The notes: a model not told the origin generated them from the letters alone. DNA of 12,951 bases from Peptostreptococcus sp. (GCA_020025095.1 JAHHSS010000042.1:1-12951), one strand, 5' to 3'. Numbered from the stretch's first letter, positions 1 through 6,982 are shown. Numbers and translations: made by a program.

Positions 1-130
1 TTTTTAAATTACTCTAAGAAGACGCTCTTTTTATCAGCATTTTAATTAATATCTCAATTATTAAATAGCTATAATCTTATATAATATAGACATTTTTCCT
101 TCCAAATTTTCTAGCTTTTCCATATAAAAT

Positions 131-161
131 AAAAAACATCTCATAAAAAGAGATGTTTTTT
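131..161 (-). terminator. Rho-independent terminator, probably bidirectional
   Basis: A 6-bp GC-containing stem (CATCTC at 137-142 with GAGATG at 150-155) is extended by six A-T pairs on each side and has a 7-nt loop. It lies 11 bp past the stop of the minus-strand gene at 172-390 and gives a U-tract on that strand. The A/T arms would let it work in both directions. Confidence 0.8.
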
Positions 162-171
162 CTAGATATAA

Positions 172-390
172 CTATATATCTAAATTGTTCAAGATTTCTT
201 TTAACTCTAATACTTCTTCTTTTGTTAGTGTTATCCCCTTACTCATTTTACTATAATCATCACTCCACTCTCTTAAATCAAACTTTGCTTCTCTTTCATT
301 CCAACTTACTAAGTTAAAATCCTTTTTCCACCCCTTAGTAGAAGTTGACAAAGTTCCTAATTTTTTAATTATCTCATATTTTATAGCCAT
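172..390 (-). CDS. YdbC/PC4-like single-stranded DNA-binding protein
   Basis: A 72-residue protein resembling the Firmicutes YdbC family, whose fold is like eukaryotic transcriptional coactivator PC4 and which binds single-stranded DNA as a dimer. Family features visible are KGWKKDFNLVSWN (residues 20-32), a following FDLREWSDDYSKM segment, and KGITLTKEEVLELKEIL near the C-terminus, which would form the sheet and final helix. Length matches the family. The ATG follows AAGGGAGA at a good distance. It is monocistronic, with an extended -10 promoter upstream and a terminator just downstream. A role in transcription or DNA repair is inferred from the fold; the cellular function of YdbC proteins is poorly defined. 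Confidence 0.85.
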   Translation of the reverse strand: MAIKYEIIKKLGTLSTSTKGWKKDFNLVSWNEREAKFDLREWSDDYSKMSKGITLTKEEVLELKEILNNLDI

Positions 391-423
391 TTTTTTCTCC
401 CTTTCAATATCTTAACTAAATAC

Positions 424-432
424 ATTATAGCA
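424..432 (-). promoter_or_regulatory. Extended -10 promoter of the YdbC-like gene
   Basis: The minus strand reads TGCTATAAT, a perfect extended -10 element, about 33 bp upstream of the ATG at 390. No good -35 is visible at 16-18 bp, as is common when an extended -10 is present. The predicted leader is about 25-30 nt. Confidence 0.6.
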
Positions 433-505
433 TTACTTCAATCTACGATACATAGTATAAATACATTTTAATAATAAATACTAAACACAAATTTAAATTA
501 TAGGC

Positions 506-534
506 TTGACAAAATTTATTTATAAGTGTATTAT
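506..534 (+). promoter_or_regulatory. Sigma-A-type promoter of the GntR/ABC operon
   Basis: A perfect TTGACA (-35, 506-511) is separated by 17 bp from TATTAT (-10, 529-534). Transcription should begin near 541, giving a leader of about 40 nt before the GntR start at 582. The -10 lies inside the left arm of the dyad operator at 525-564, so repressor binding would block RNA polymerase. Confidence 0.85.
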
Positions 535-564
535 TGTGTTAATCACTTAATACAGTAATACACT
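525..564 (+). promoter_or_regulatory. 40-bp dyad operator, probable GntR (YtrA-type) autoregulatory site
   Basis: AGTGTATTA (525-533) and TAATACACT (556-564) are perfect inverted repeats. The symmetry continues inward through TGTGTTAA (535-542) and TTAATACA (547-554) about the same centre, with only small mismatches. The site covers the -10 and the likely start point. YtrA-subfamily GntR regulators usually bind long inverted repeats in their own promoters, so autorepression by the first gene of the operon is the simplest reading. Confidence 0.75.
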
Positions 565-581
565 ATTGAAAGGAGGAAACT

Positions 582-956
582 ATGATAAAATTTAATACAA
601 ATTTACCAATATATATTCAATTAGCAGAAATTATTAAAAGCCAAATTATATCAGGAGAACTCTCTCCTGGAGAAAAATTAGAATCTGTAAGGTCTTATGC
701 GGAAATGTATGAAGTAAATCCAAATACTGTTCAAAGGGCTCTATCTGATCTTGAATCAACAGGTCTTGTTCATTCAAAAAGAGCTGTTGGAAAATTTGTA
801 ACAAGCGATAGTAATTTAATCGGCACAATTCGGGAAAGACAAATTGATGTAGAAATACGAAATATGCTAGAAAAACTTTATTCACAGGGTTATTCAAAGG
901 AAGAAATATACGCATCACTTAAAAATCTGTTAAAGGAGGAAAATATATATGAATAA
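582..956 (+). CDS. GntR-family transcriptional regulator, YtrA subfamily
   Basis: A 124-residue regulator. Residues 1-75 form the GntR winged helix: PIYIQLAEIIKSQIISGEL, the PGEKLESVRSYAEMYEVNP turn, and the NTVQRALSDLESTGLV recognition region. Only about 50 residues follow, as expected for the YtrA subfamily, which lacks the large ligand-binding domains of FadR, HutC or MocR types. The ATG follows AAAGGAGG by 5 nt. Its 3' end overlaps the ABC ATPase gene by 8 bp, so the two are translationally coupled. In the family such proteins repress the adjacent ABC transporter and respond to cell-envelope antibiotics or similar stress. Here the inducer is unknown. Confidence 0.9.
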   Translation: MIKFNTNLPIYIQLAEIIKSQIISGELSPGEKLESVRSYAEMYEVNPNTVQRALSDLESTGLVHSKRAVGKFVTSDSNLIGTIRERQIDVEIRNMLEKLYSQGYSKEEIYASLKNLLKEENIYE

Positions 957-1647
957 TATTATAGAAATAAAAAATTTAACTAAATCATATGGTAAAAAAA
1001 ATGTTCTCAAAAACCTCAACTTAAATATTGATTCTGGAAAAATAATAGGACTTTTAGGTCCAAATGCAAGTGGTAAATCCACACTTATAAAAATAATTAA
1101 TGGACTTTTGAAACCCGATTCTGGAACAGTTCATATTGATGGTATGGAGCCTGGAGTAGAGACTAAAAAAATAATCTCTTATTTACCTGAAAAAACATAC
1201 ATTAATGATTGGATGAGAGTAAAAGATATTATTTCATATTTTGAAGATTTTTACAATGATTTTGATACAGACAAGGTATATGATATACTTGAGGACCTTG
1301 AAATAGATACAAATTCTAAAATAAAAAATCTTTCTAAGGGTTCTAAGGAAAAGGTGCAACTTGCACTTGTAATGTCAAGAAATGCTAAAATATATCTACT
1401 AGATGAACCTATTGGTGGTGTAGATCCTGCTGCAAGGGCATATATTTTAAAAACAATTATTAATAATTTCCCTGAAGGTTCTACTCTTATAATAGTTACT
1501 CACTTAATTTCTGAAATAGAAAGTATTTGTGATGAAGTAGCTTTTTTAAGTAACGGTGAAATTTTTATACACGAAAATACTGATAATCTTAGAATGGAAA
1601 AAGGGAAATCGATAGATGCCCTATTTAAGGAGGTATTCAAATGCTAG
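949..1647 (+). CDS. ABC transporter ATP-binding protein (YtrB-like)
   Basis: A 232-residue ATPase with the core elements in order: Walker A GPNASGKST (37-45), a Q-loop region YLPEK (78-82) with Glu where most ABC proteins have Gln, an ABC signature LSKGS (128-132) in place of LSGGQ, Walker B IYLLDEP (148-154), D-loop GGVDP (156-160) and H-loop His185. The Glu in the Q-loop, the DWM motif (87-89) and the short length fit the YtrB-like group paired with GntR regulators. It powers the membrane subunit encoded next; the substrate cannot be read from the sequence. AAAGGAGGA precedes the ATG, which overlaps the regulator gene by 8 bp. Efflux or envelope-stress defence is inferred from family context. 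Confidence 0.92.
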   Translation: MNNIIEIKNLTKSYGKKNVLKNLNLNIDSGKIIGLLGPNASGKSTLIKIINGLLKPDSGTVHIDGMEPGVETKKIISYLPEKTYINDWMRVKDIISYFEDFYNDFDTDKVYDILEDLEIDTNSKIKNLSKGSKEKVQLALVMSRNAKIYLLDEPIGGVDPAARAYILKTIINNFPEGSTLIIVTHLISEIESICDEVAFLSNGEIFIHENTDNLRMEKGKSIDALFKEVFKC

Positions 1648-2453
1648 GTAAACTAATTAAGCACGAATTTAAGGCATGCTCTAGGTATTTTCTTCCTATA
1701 TATGTTGCCCTTTTACTTGTATTTTTACTAAATGGTTTTACTTTGCCTAAGTCATCAGACTCTACAGTATCTTTAATCATGATAATTTTGCTTACATCTG
1801 TAACATTACTATTTTTGTTTATAAACTTATATGTTACTATTAAGAGATTTGCTTCTTCTATTTATGGAGATGAAGGTTACTTAACAAATACACTTCCAGT
1901 AACTGCAAATCAATTGATTGCATCAAAAGCTATAACCATTTTAATATATTCTTTCTTATCTACAATAATTTTAGGAGTATCTATTTTACTTCTTATGACT
2001 CCTAATTTTACAAGGGTAAATATATTAAACATTGGTTATTTAATAAAGGATATAATGAAGGTCATAAGCCTATCTGATGTGAATATGCTTTTAGCTTCAC
2101 TTAACTTTATTTTTGCTTTTATTATATCTACAGTTTCAGCTACTATTTACATTTATTTTTCTGTTTCAGTAGCTCACTTAAAACAGTGTGTAAATCACAA
2201 ATACATATATGGTTTTGTTACATATTTTTCAATTAGTGCTGTTCAATCTGGAATATCTAATCTTATATTGAACAATACAGTAGGCAGAGTAGATCCTAAT
2301 TTTGTCGCAAACTCTCCTATAATGTTAGTTAATAATTTATACCACTTCTTTAATACATCTTTTATTGTTTCAGCTACAATATCCCTAATATTCACTATAC
2401 TAGGATGGATTGGTATCAATTATATGATAAAAAATAAACTTAACCTTGAATAA
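1641..2453 (+). CDS. ABC-2-type transporter permease subunit
   Basis: A 270-residue integral membrane protein. A short basic N-terminus (KLIKHEFKACSR) is followed by about six hydrophobic segments near residues 17-33, 45-66, 94-118, 150-175, 188-210 and 240-263, ending in a positive tail. Between segments 2 and 3, GDEGYLTNTLPVT is a motif typical of clostridial ABC-2 permeases coded beside GntR regulators. The start overlaps the ATPase gene by 7 bp and has AAGGAGG 7 nt upstream. It should form the membrane channel with the ATPase, probably as an exporter; substrate unknown. It is the last gene of the operon and is followed by a strong terminator. Confidence 0.88.
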   Translation: MLGKLIKHEFKACSRYFLPIYVALLLVFLLNGFTLPKSSDSTVSLIMIILLTSVTLLFLFINLYVTIKRFASSIYGDEGYLTNTLPVTANQLIASKAITILIYSFLSTIILGVSILLLMTPNFTRVNILNIGYLIKDIMKVISLSDVNMLLASLNFIFAFIISTVSATIYIYFSVSVAHLKQCVNHKYIYGFVTYFSISAVQSGISNLILNNTVGRVDPNFVANSPIMLVNNLYHFFNTSFIVSATISLIFTILGWIGINYMIKNKLNLE

Positions 2454-2458
2454 ACCAT

Positions 2459-2485
2459 AGCCACCCAAAATTGGGTGGCTTTTAT
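2459..2485 (+). terminator. Rho-independent terminator of the GntR/ABC operon
   Basis: A perfect 9-bp GC-rich stem AGCCACCCA (2459-2467) / TGGGTGGCT (2472-2480), with a 4-nt AAAT loop and a TTTATT tract, begins 5 bp after the permease stop codon. Confidence 0.93.
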
Positions 2486-2630
2486 TACTCTAAAATTCTA
2501 TTTATAAAATATTATTTAGTTAATTCATCAGATTCATAAGCAAAATAATGCTAAGGAAAATATATATTATTTTATAGGATTTAATATTTTTTCTATCTAT
2601 ACTAATATACTGAATTTTTCATAATAAATA

Positions 2631-2663
2631 AAAAACGATATAACCAGATAGTTGATTATATCG
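2631..2663 (-). terminator. Candidate minus-strand terminator of the inositol cluster
   Basis: CGATATAA (2636-2643) and TTATATCG (2656-2663) form an 8-bp stem with a 12-nt loop. On the minus strand the stem is followed by TTTTTTATTTATT. It lies about 380 bp past the stop of the last minus-strand gene, so it would leave a long 3' untranslated region. The stem is AT-rich and the assignment is moderate. Confidence 0.5.
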
Positions 2664-2700
2664 CCTTTTAAAATAAAAATTTAATTTTATTATTTAATTC

Positions 2701-2855
2701 TCACTACGTTTATTATAAATTTAATTTTTTCGTTTTCACTATGTTTGTTATATTTTACTTATTATTCACTATGTTCGTTATAATTTAATTTACTTATTTT
2801 TTTACTACTTTTGCTATAATTTAATTTACTTATTTTTTTCACTAATTTTGCTATA
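2701..2855. repeat. Five degenerate tandem repeats, period about 35 bp
   Basis: A 17-bp core close to TCACTATGTTYGYTATA starts at 2701, 2736, 2766, 2802 and 2839. Most copies are followed by AATTTAATTTACTTATTTT. Spacings are 35, 30, 36 and 37 bp. Copies at 2736 and 2766 differ at one core position; those at 2802 and 2839 share a drifted TTTTGCTATA end. They do not encode a protein. Unequal spacing and the absence of distinct spacers argue against CRISPR. Confidence 0.7.
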
Positions 2856-2881
2856 ATTTATTATTTTTATTATGTCATAAA

Positions 2882-2907
2882 TTTAAATTAGCTTTAGCTA
2901 AATTAAA
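2882..2907. repeat. Inverted repeat (hairpin)
   Basis: TTTAAATTAGC (2882-2892) pairs with GCTAAATTAAA (2897-2907) with one mismatch across 11 positions and a 4-nt loop. There is no clear adjacent T-tract on the minus strand, so it may stabilise the 3' end of the minus-strand transcript or belong to the neighbouring repeats. Confidence 0.5.
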
Positions 2908-2915
2908 CTTTTCTT

Positions 2916-2938
2916 TTGAGCTTTAGTCAATAGCTCAA
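2916..2938. repeat. Inverted repeat (hairpin)
   Basis: TTGAGCT (2916-2922) and AGCTCAA (2932-2938) form a perfect 7-bp stem with a 9-nt loop. It lies 106 bp beyond the stop of the MFS gene at 3045, in its likely 3' untranslated region. The minus-strand downstream sequence (AAAGAAAAG) is not a terminator U-tract. Confidence 0.5.
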
Positions 2939-3044
2939 TTCTAAATCTTATGTTATATTATTTTATGTAATTATATTATCTTATTTTATTATTTTTACTT
3001 ATTTAAAATATCTTTATAATATTCCTATTGTTTTAGGCTTTAAC

Positions 3045-4280
3045 TTATAATTTTTCAAGAGAAATTCCTCTTGTATTTTTTAAAAGTTTTACATATGGTA
3101 TTGAAATTGCTGTAACAATAAAAAATAACGTTAATGCAAGCCCTAAACCATACCTTGCTATTATTATTGGAAATATAAAACTTGTTAAAAAATTAGAAAA
3201 CCATAATGATGCACTGGATATTCCCATACCTAAGCCTCTAACTTTTTCTGGGAAAATTTCAGATATCAATAGCCATATAATTCCTCCAACAAATGCTTGG
3301 AAGGAAAAAACAAATAAAATTATGAATAATGCTACTAAGTACACATAGCATTCTCTTTTGTTAAAGAAAATATTTAAAAATATTATTAAAAATAGAAATA
3401 TTGCACAAAGTTTAAGACCATTTGATAATATTATTTTCCGCTCGTATCGGTCTACTATTTTAAAACTTAGTACTACACCTATTACAGAAACCAATCCTAA
3501 AATTATATTTATTAAAAAGCTTTTTTCATTTTCTAATCCTAGAAAAGAAAATATAAATGAGCTATAATACATTATAATATTGATTCCAGTAAATTGATGA
3601 ACCATTCCTAAAAGTATTCCTGGGATAAAAATTCTTTTTTTAATCTTTTCTTCTTTTGATTTTTTTTCTTTTTCGTAATAAATTTTTTCTATATTTTTTC
3701 TACCATTTGTGTCCGGTATGAAAAATGAACCTATAAATAATATAATAGATGGTATTATGGCTATTAAAAGCATATATCTCCAATTTATATTTAAATAGAA
3801 GAAAAAATAGTTAATTAGGTAGGCAAAAAGCTGTGAACCCACTAGCATTACTTGGTTTGCCATCACCATTTTACCTCTATTATTTTTATTTGATATTTCT
3901 GTTATATACACAGGAACTACGGTGTTAATAGCTCCAATAGAAAGTCCCAAAGTAAATCTTCCTATTATTAATTGAATTACACTATTTGATGAACTTATAA
4001 CCAAAACGGAAATAATAAACATCAAAGCAATAAAAGTTATTACTTTTTTTCTTCCAAAAATATCACTTACTTTTCCAAATACTATGGAAGCTATCATTGC
4101 TCCTAGTGGAAGTATTCCTACTATTATACCTATTTGATAACTAGTAATCTGAAAATTCCCATTTTCCGAAAGCATTCTTATAACACCATTAATTATACTA
4201 GTGTTATATCCAAATAAAAAACCACCTAGTGTTACAATTCCCAAAATAACTTTTATATTTTTTATTATAAGTTTTTTCAT
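3045..4280 (-). CDS. Divergent MFS sugar-porter family transporter
   Basis: A 411-residue, 12-segment permease of the MFS sugar-porter family. Visible marks are FLFGYNTSIINGV (21-33), GKVSDIFGRKK after segment 2 (69-79), VPVYITEIS (122-130), HQFTGIN (228-234, usually QQxxGIN) and a weak C-terminal NTRGISLEKL. It lacks the usual PESPRWL motif: positions 189-195 read PDTNGRK. The cytoplasmic loop between the two halves is about 30 residues shorter than in the porter at 7028-8416. It starts 1 nt after the UPF0303 stop with no good Shine-Dalgarno sequence, so it is probably translated by coupling. Codon use is much more AT-rich than in the upstream iol genes. Inositol or a related polyol is the likely substrate from context only. 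Confidence 0.85.
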   Translation of the reverse strand: MKKLIIKNIKVILGIVTLGGFLFGYNTSIINGVIRMLSENGNFQITSYQIGIIVGILPLGAMIASIVFGKVSDIFGRKKVITFIALMFIISVLVISSSNSVIQLIIGRFTLGLSIGAINTVVPVYITEISNKNNRGKMVMANQVMLVGSQLFAYLINYFFFYLNINWRYMLLIAIIPSIILFIGSFFIPDTNGRKNIEKIYYEKEKKSKEEKIKKRIFIPGILLGMVHQFTGINIIMYYSSFIFSFLGLENEKSFLINIILGLVSVIGVVLSFKIVDRYERKIILSNGLKLCAIFLFLIIFLNIFFNKRECYVYLVALFIILFVFSFQAFVGGIIWLLISEIFPEKVRGLGMGISSASLWFSNFLTSFIFPIIIARYGLGLALTLFFIVTAISIPYVKLLKNTRGISLEKL

Positions 4281-4281
4281 A

Positions 4282-4740
4282 TTACTTATTTAAAAATTCT
4301 CTAATCATCTTTACACATATTTCATGATCTTCATCTCCAGAAAGACCACATACTGTTATGCTTCCAACTACACCAGTTCCTTTAATTGTTAAAGGAAAAG
4401 ATCCACCTTCAGCTTGATAGAACTCTTCATCTAAAAGTCCGTTTTCAGAAAAAGTTTGATTATTGCTTAAGAACATTTCCTTTACAAACTTTGATGAGTG
4501 GAAATATCTATCTACTACATTTTTCTTTCTATCGTACCACATTTGATTTTCATAGCATGTTCCATCCATTAAATGGCTGAAAAGAACTTGTCTATTTCTT
4601 TCTATCTTCACACCCATACTTAGATTGTTAGCTTTAGAATATTCTATTATCATTAATCCTAATTTTAATGCATCATCATTATTAAACTTTTCAAATACCA
4701 ATTCTTTTTCTTCATTTAATAAATTTTCAAGTATACTCAT
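4282..4740 (-). CDS. UPF0303 family protein (GlcG/HbpS-like, 'heme-degrading domain')
   Basis: A 152-residue soluble protein of the UPF0303 group, related to GlcG/HbpS/PduO-C folds and to yeast YBR137W. Conserved blocks are FSHLMDGT (54-61), RKKNVVDRYFHSS (71-83), GGSFPLTIKGTGVVGSITV (112-130) and GDEDHE (135-140), and the length is that of the family. The fold is linked in some members to haem or small-molecule binding, but the function of this group is not settled, and the database label 'heme-degrading' is weak evidence. AGGAGA precedes the ATG. The stop is 1 nt from the next MFS gene. Its place behind three inositol dehydrogenases suggests an accessory role in sugar or inositol metabolism, an inference. 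Confidence 0.82.
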   Translation of the reverse strand: MSILENLLNEEKELVFEKFNNDDALKLGLMIIEYSKANNLSMGVKIERNRQVLFSHLMDGTCYENQMWYDRKKNVVDRYFHSSKFVKEMFLSNNQTFSENGLLDEEFYQAEGGSFPLTIKGTGVVGSITVCGLSGDEDHEICVKMIREFLNK

Positions 4741-4760
4741 TTTATTTTCTCCTGATTAAT

Positions 4761-4813
4761 AATTAAAAAATAAGAATGGTGATTATTTAAAAACATTTCA
4801 AAAATCACCATTC
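4761..4813 (-). terminator. Internal terminator/attenuator between iolG and the UPF0303 gene
   Basis: GAATGGTGATT (4774-4784) and AATCACCATTC (4803-4813) form a perfect 11-bp stem with an 18-nt loop. On the minus strand it is followed by TTATTTTTTAATT, a good U-rich tract. No promoter fits in the roughly 20 bp between this tract and the UPF0303 ribosome binding site, so the last two genes most likely depend on read-through. Confidence 0.72.
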
Positions 4814-4823
4814 ATTAAATTTT

Positions 4824-4848
4824 TTAAATGTAACAAATCTACATTTAA
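4824..4848 (-). repeat. Second hairpin between iolG and the UPF0303 gene
   Basis: TTAAATGTA (4824-4832) and TACATTTAA (4840-4848) form a perfect 9-bp stem with a 7-nt loop, just 5' (in transcription order) of the terminator-like hairpin at 4761-4813. It is followed by A's, not U's, on the minus strand, so it is more likely an mRNA-stabilising or processing structure than a terminator. Confidence 0.5.
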
Positions 4849-4890
4849 TAGTTTTTCTAACTTAATTTACGTAAGCACATATATAATTTC

Positions 4891-5925
4891 TTACTTAAAG
4901 TTCTTGTAGAATTCTGGCTTTTCCATTAACTTGATTTCTTCTGTTTTTCCAGTCTTCTGTGATCTAATACTTGCATCCGCTGTTACAGCTGCAACATATC
5001 CATCCCAAGAACAAGGACCATTTAATTCTCTACCAGAATTTAATCTATCTGCTATATCCTGGAATTCAACATCATATGCAGCTATGAATCTTTCCTTCCA
5101 ATCTGTTAGTATATCTGTGCTTCTCTTTGCACCCTTGCTTAGTGTAACACTTGGTACTGCAGGTAACTGAGCCATACCTAGTTCACCTACTATATCACAG
5201 TGTATATCATATCCGTAAGCATTTACAAATACTTCTGTAACTACATTTACACCAGATTCTGTTTCTATAACTACAACCTGTGGATCCTGAAGTCCCTTGC
5301 TGTATTCCTTAGTTATATCAGCTCTCTTAGGGAAGTATACCTTTACATTCTTGTATTCTTCGTCTAATAACCAGTGAACTATTTCTATTTCATGTATAAA
5401 TGTTTCAACTATTGCTCTTTCACTTTCATAATCCTTTGGCTGAGAAAGATAAGTGTTGAAATGTCTACAGTGCATCATTAGAGGAGCACCTATTTCTCCA
5501 TCAACGATGTACTTCTTTAACTGCTGGTAACCTGGATCATATCTTCTCATGAATCCTACCTGTACCATTCTCTTTCCATTCTTTTGTTCAGCTTCCATTA
5601 TAGCCTGGCATTCTTCAGCTGTCATAGAAAGTGGCTTTTCTACGAATACATACTTACCATTGTTTAATGCTTCAAGAGCTACTTCAGCATGAGCTTCATT
5701 GCTAGCTGTACAAACAACTAATTCTACTTCGCTATCCTTTACTAAATCCTTGTAATCTGCATAATCCTTTATATGCTCAAGATTTAATCTCTTTAAAGCT
5801 TCCTTTGCCTTATTAGGAACTATATCACAAACTGCAACTACTTCTACACCTGAAACTCTGTTCTGAAGTCTGTTTAAGTGATCTTCTCCTATCTTACCTA
5901 TACCTACTACACCAACTTTTATCAT
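4891..5925 (-). CDS. iolG: Inositol 2-dehydrogenase, Bacillus-type (Gfo/Idh/MocA family)
   Basis: A 344-residue NAD-dependent oxidoreductase that would oxidise myo-inositol (or a close isomer) to 2-keto-myo-inositol in the cytosol. It follows Bacillus subtilis IolG along its length: Rossmann GIGKIG (8-13), EKPLS (96-100) with Lys97, VQVGFMRRYDPGYQQLK (121-137), HEIEIVHWLLDEEY (178-191), YGYDIHCDIVGE, WKERFIAAYDVE and the C-terminal EKPEFYKNF. The expected catalytic Asp of the Lys-Asp-His triad is Glu here (Glu174, with His178 in place). The codon is GAA, so this is not a translation slip. GGAGGTAAGCT precedes the ATG. It is the fifth gene of the operon, 21 nt after the previous one, and is followed by hairpins. 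Substrate may be myo-, scyllo- or chiro-inositol. Confidence 0.87.
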   Translation of the reverse strand: MIKVGVVGIGKIGEDHLNRLQNRVSGVEVVAVCDIVPNKAKEALKRLNLEHIKDYADYKDLVKDSEVELVVCTASNEAHAEVALEALNNGKYVFVEKPLSMTAEECQAIMEAEQKNGKRMVQVGFMRRYDPGYQQLKKYIVDGEIGAPLMMHCRHFNTYLSQPKDYESERAIVETFIHEIEIVHWLLDEEYKNVKVYFPKRADITKEYSKGLQDPQVVVIETESGVNVVTEVFVNAYGYDIHCDIVGELGMAQLPAVPSVTLSKGAKRSTDILTDWKERFIAAYDVEFQDIADRLNSGRELNGPCSWDGYVAAVTADASIRSQKTGKTEEIKLMEKPEFYKNFK

Positions 5926-5946
5926 AGCTTACCTCCAATTTATATT

Positions 5947-6975
5947 CTATAAATCTATTTTGCAATCTACTGCAACTGCTTTTCCATTATTTTGAAGTGA
6001 GTTAAAAGCTGCAACAGCTATTCTCTGAGCTTTTATAACATCTTCAAGTTTACACTGTATTTCTCCTCCATTTAATAGAGTATCAACAAACATCTGTATT
6101 TCTTTTACATATGCATTGTGATATCTGTCCATAAATATCGGATATGGGTTTTTCATTACTGTACCCTCTTCACCATAGAATTTAACATTTGATCCACTCA
6201 CATTTTCAGCCACAAGCATTCCTTTTTCACCGAATACTTCTACTCTCTGATCATATCCAAATGTTGTTCTTCTACTGTTGTCTATTACTCCGAAGCTTCC
6301 ATCCTCAAACTCAAGTATGGCAACTAGAGTATCAACATCATTTAATTCTTTAAGGCCTTCATCAATTAAAGTATTTCCCTTAACGATTACTTCCTTGACT
6401 TCTTTCCCCATCATATATCTGGCCATATCGAAATCATGCATTGTAAAGTCAAATACTAGACCACCTATTCTCTTTATAAGTTCATGAGATATTACAAATG
6501 GATCTCTTGAAGTTATTTTTACCATTTCAAGATTTCCTAATTTACCAGCTCTTACTTGTTCATATACATCTCTGTAGTCTTTATCGAATCTTCTATTGAA
6601 TCCTATCTGAACCTTTGCGCCAGTTTCTCTTTGAACTTTTAAAACCTCTAGGTTTTTTTCATCATCCATTGACATACTTAAAGCTTTTTCACAAAATACA
6701 TTTTTACCAGCTCTCATTGCATATATTGCATGCTCTGGATGTATTATTGTAGGTGTCGCTATTACAACTGTGTCAATATCAGCATTGTCTATCATTTCCT
6801 CAAAACTTAAATAAACATCTTTTATTCCAAGTTCATTCTGTGCTATTTCAAGTTGTTCTTTTTCTAGGCTACAAGCTGCTACTACTTCTACATTAGAAAC
6901 ATATCTTGTAATATTTCTTGCATGAGTCATCCCCATACGTCCAAGACCAGCTATACCTATCTTTAGCTTCTTCAT
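5947..6975 (-). CDS. iolG: Inositol 2-dehydrogenase paralogue (Gfo/Idh/MocA family)
   Basis: A 342-residue NAD(P)-dependent dehydrogenase. It has Rossmann GLGRMG (10-15), EKALS (96-100), GFNRRFDKDY (125-134), VKITSRDP (152-159), FDFTMHDFDMARYMMG (175-190, with Asp176 and His180 as likely catalytic residues) and YGYDQRVEVFG-type sequence in the C-terminal sheet. The motif pattern matches the IolG group common in Actinobacteria and Firmicutes, distinct from the Bacillus-type gene at 4891-5925. It is closely related to the gene at 9371-10402, so one probably arose by duplication. EKA replaces the family EKP, but Lys97 is kept. The ATG at 6975 is preferred over an in-frame GTG at 6996 because AAAGAGG lies 7 nt upstream. 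Substrate is inferred. Confidence 0.85.
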   Translation of the reverse strand: MKKLKIGIAGLGRMGMTHARNITRYVSNVEVVAACSLEKEQLEIAQNELGIKDVYLSFEEMIDNADIDTVVIATPTIIHPEHAIYAMRAGKNVFCEKALSMSMDDEKNLEVLKVQRETGAKVQIGFNRRFDKDYRDVYEQVRAGKLGNLEMVKITSRDPFVISHELIKRIGGLVFDFTMHDFDMARYMMGKEVKEVIVKGNTLIDEGLKELNDVDTLVAILEFEDGSFGVIDNSRRTTFGYDQRVEVFGEKGMLVAENVSGSNVKFYGEEGTVMKNPYPIFMDRYHNAYVKEIQMFVDTLLNGGEIQCKLEDVIKAQRIAVAAFNSLQNNGKAVAVDCKIDL

Positions 6976-6982
6976 ATAATTA

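Larger units (their letters stand above)
2486..3044. other. Gene-free AT-rich intergenic region with repeats
   Basis: This stretch lies between the ABC operon terminator and the 3' end of the inositol cluster. I see no credible gene on either strand. It holds a terminator-like hairpin (2631-2663), five degenerate tandem repeats (2701-2855) and two hairpins (2882-2907, 2916-2938), each listed separately. Confidence 0.7.

Noticed and set aside
60..122. Short minus-strand frame of about 20 codons left of the YdbC terminator
   Set aside because: Too short, no conserved features, and located beyond a terminator in AT-rich DNA.
2701..2855. CRISPR array
   Set aside because: Repeats are degenerate and unequally spaced, the intervals are themselves similar rather than unique spacers, and no cas gene is near.
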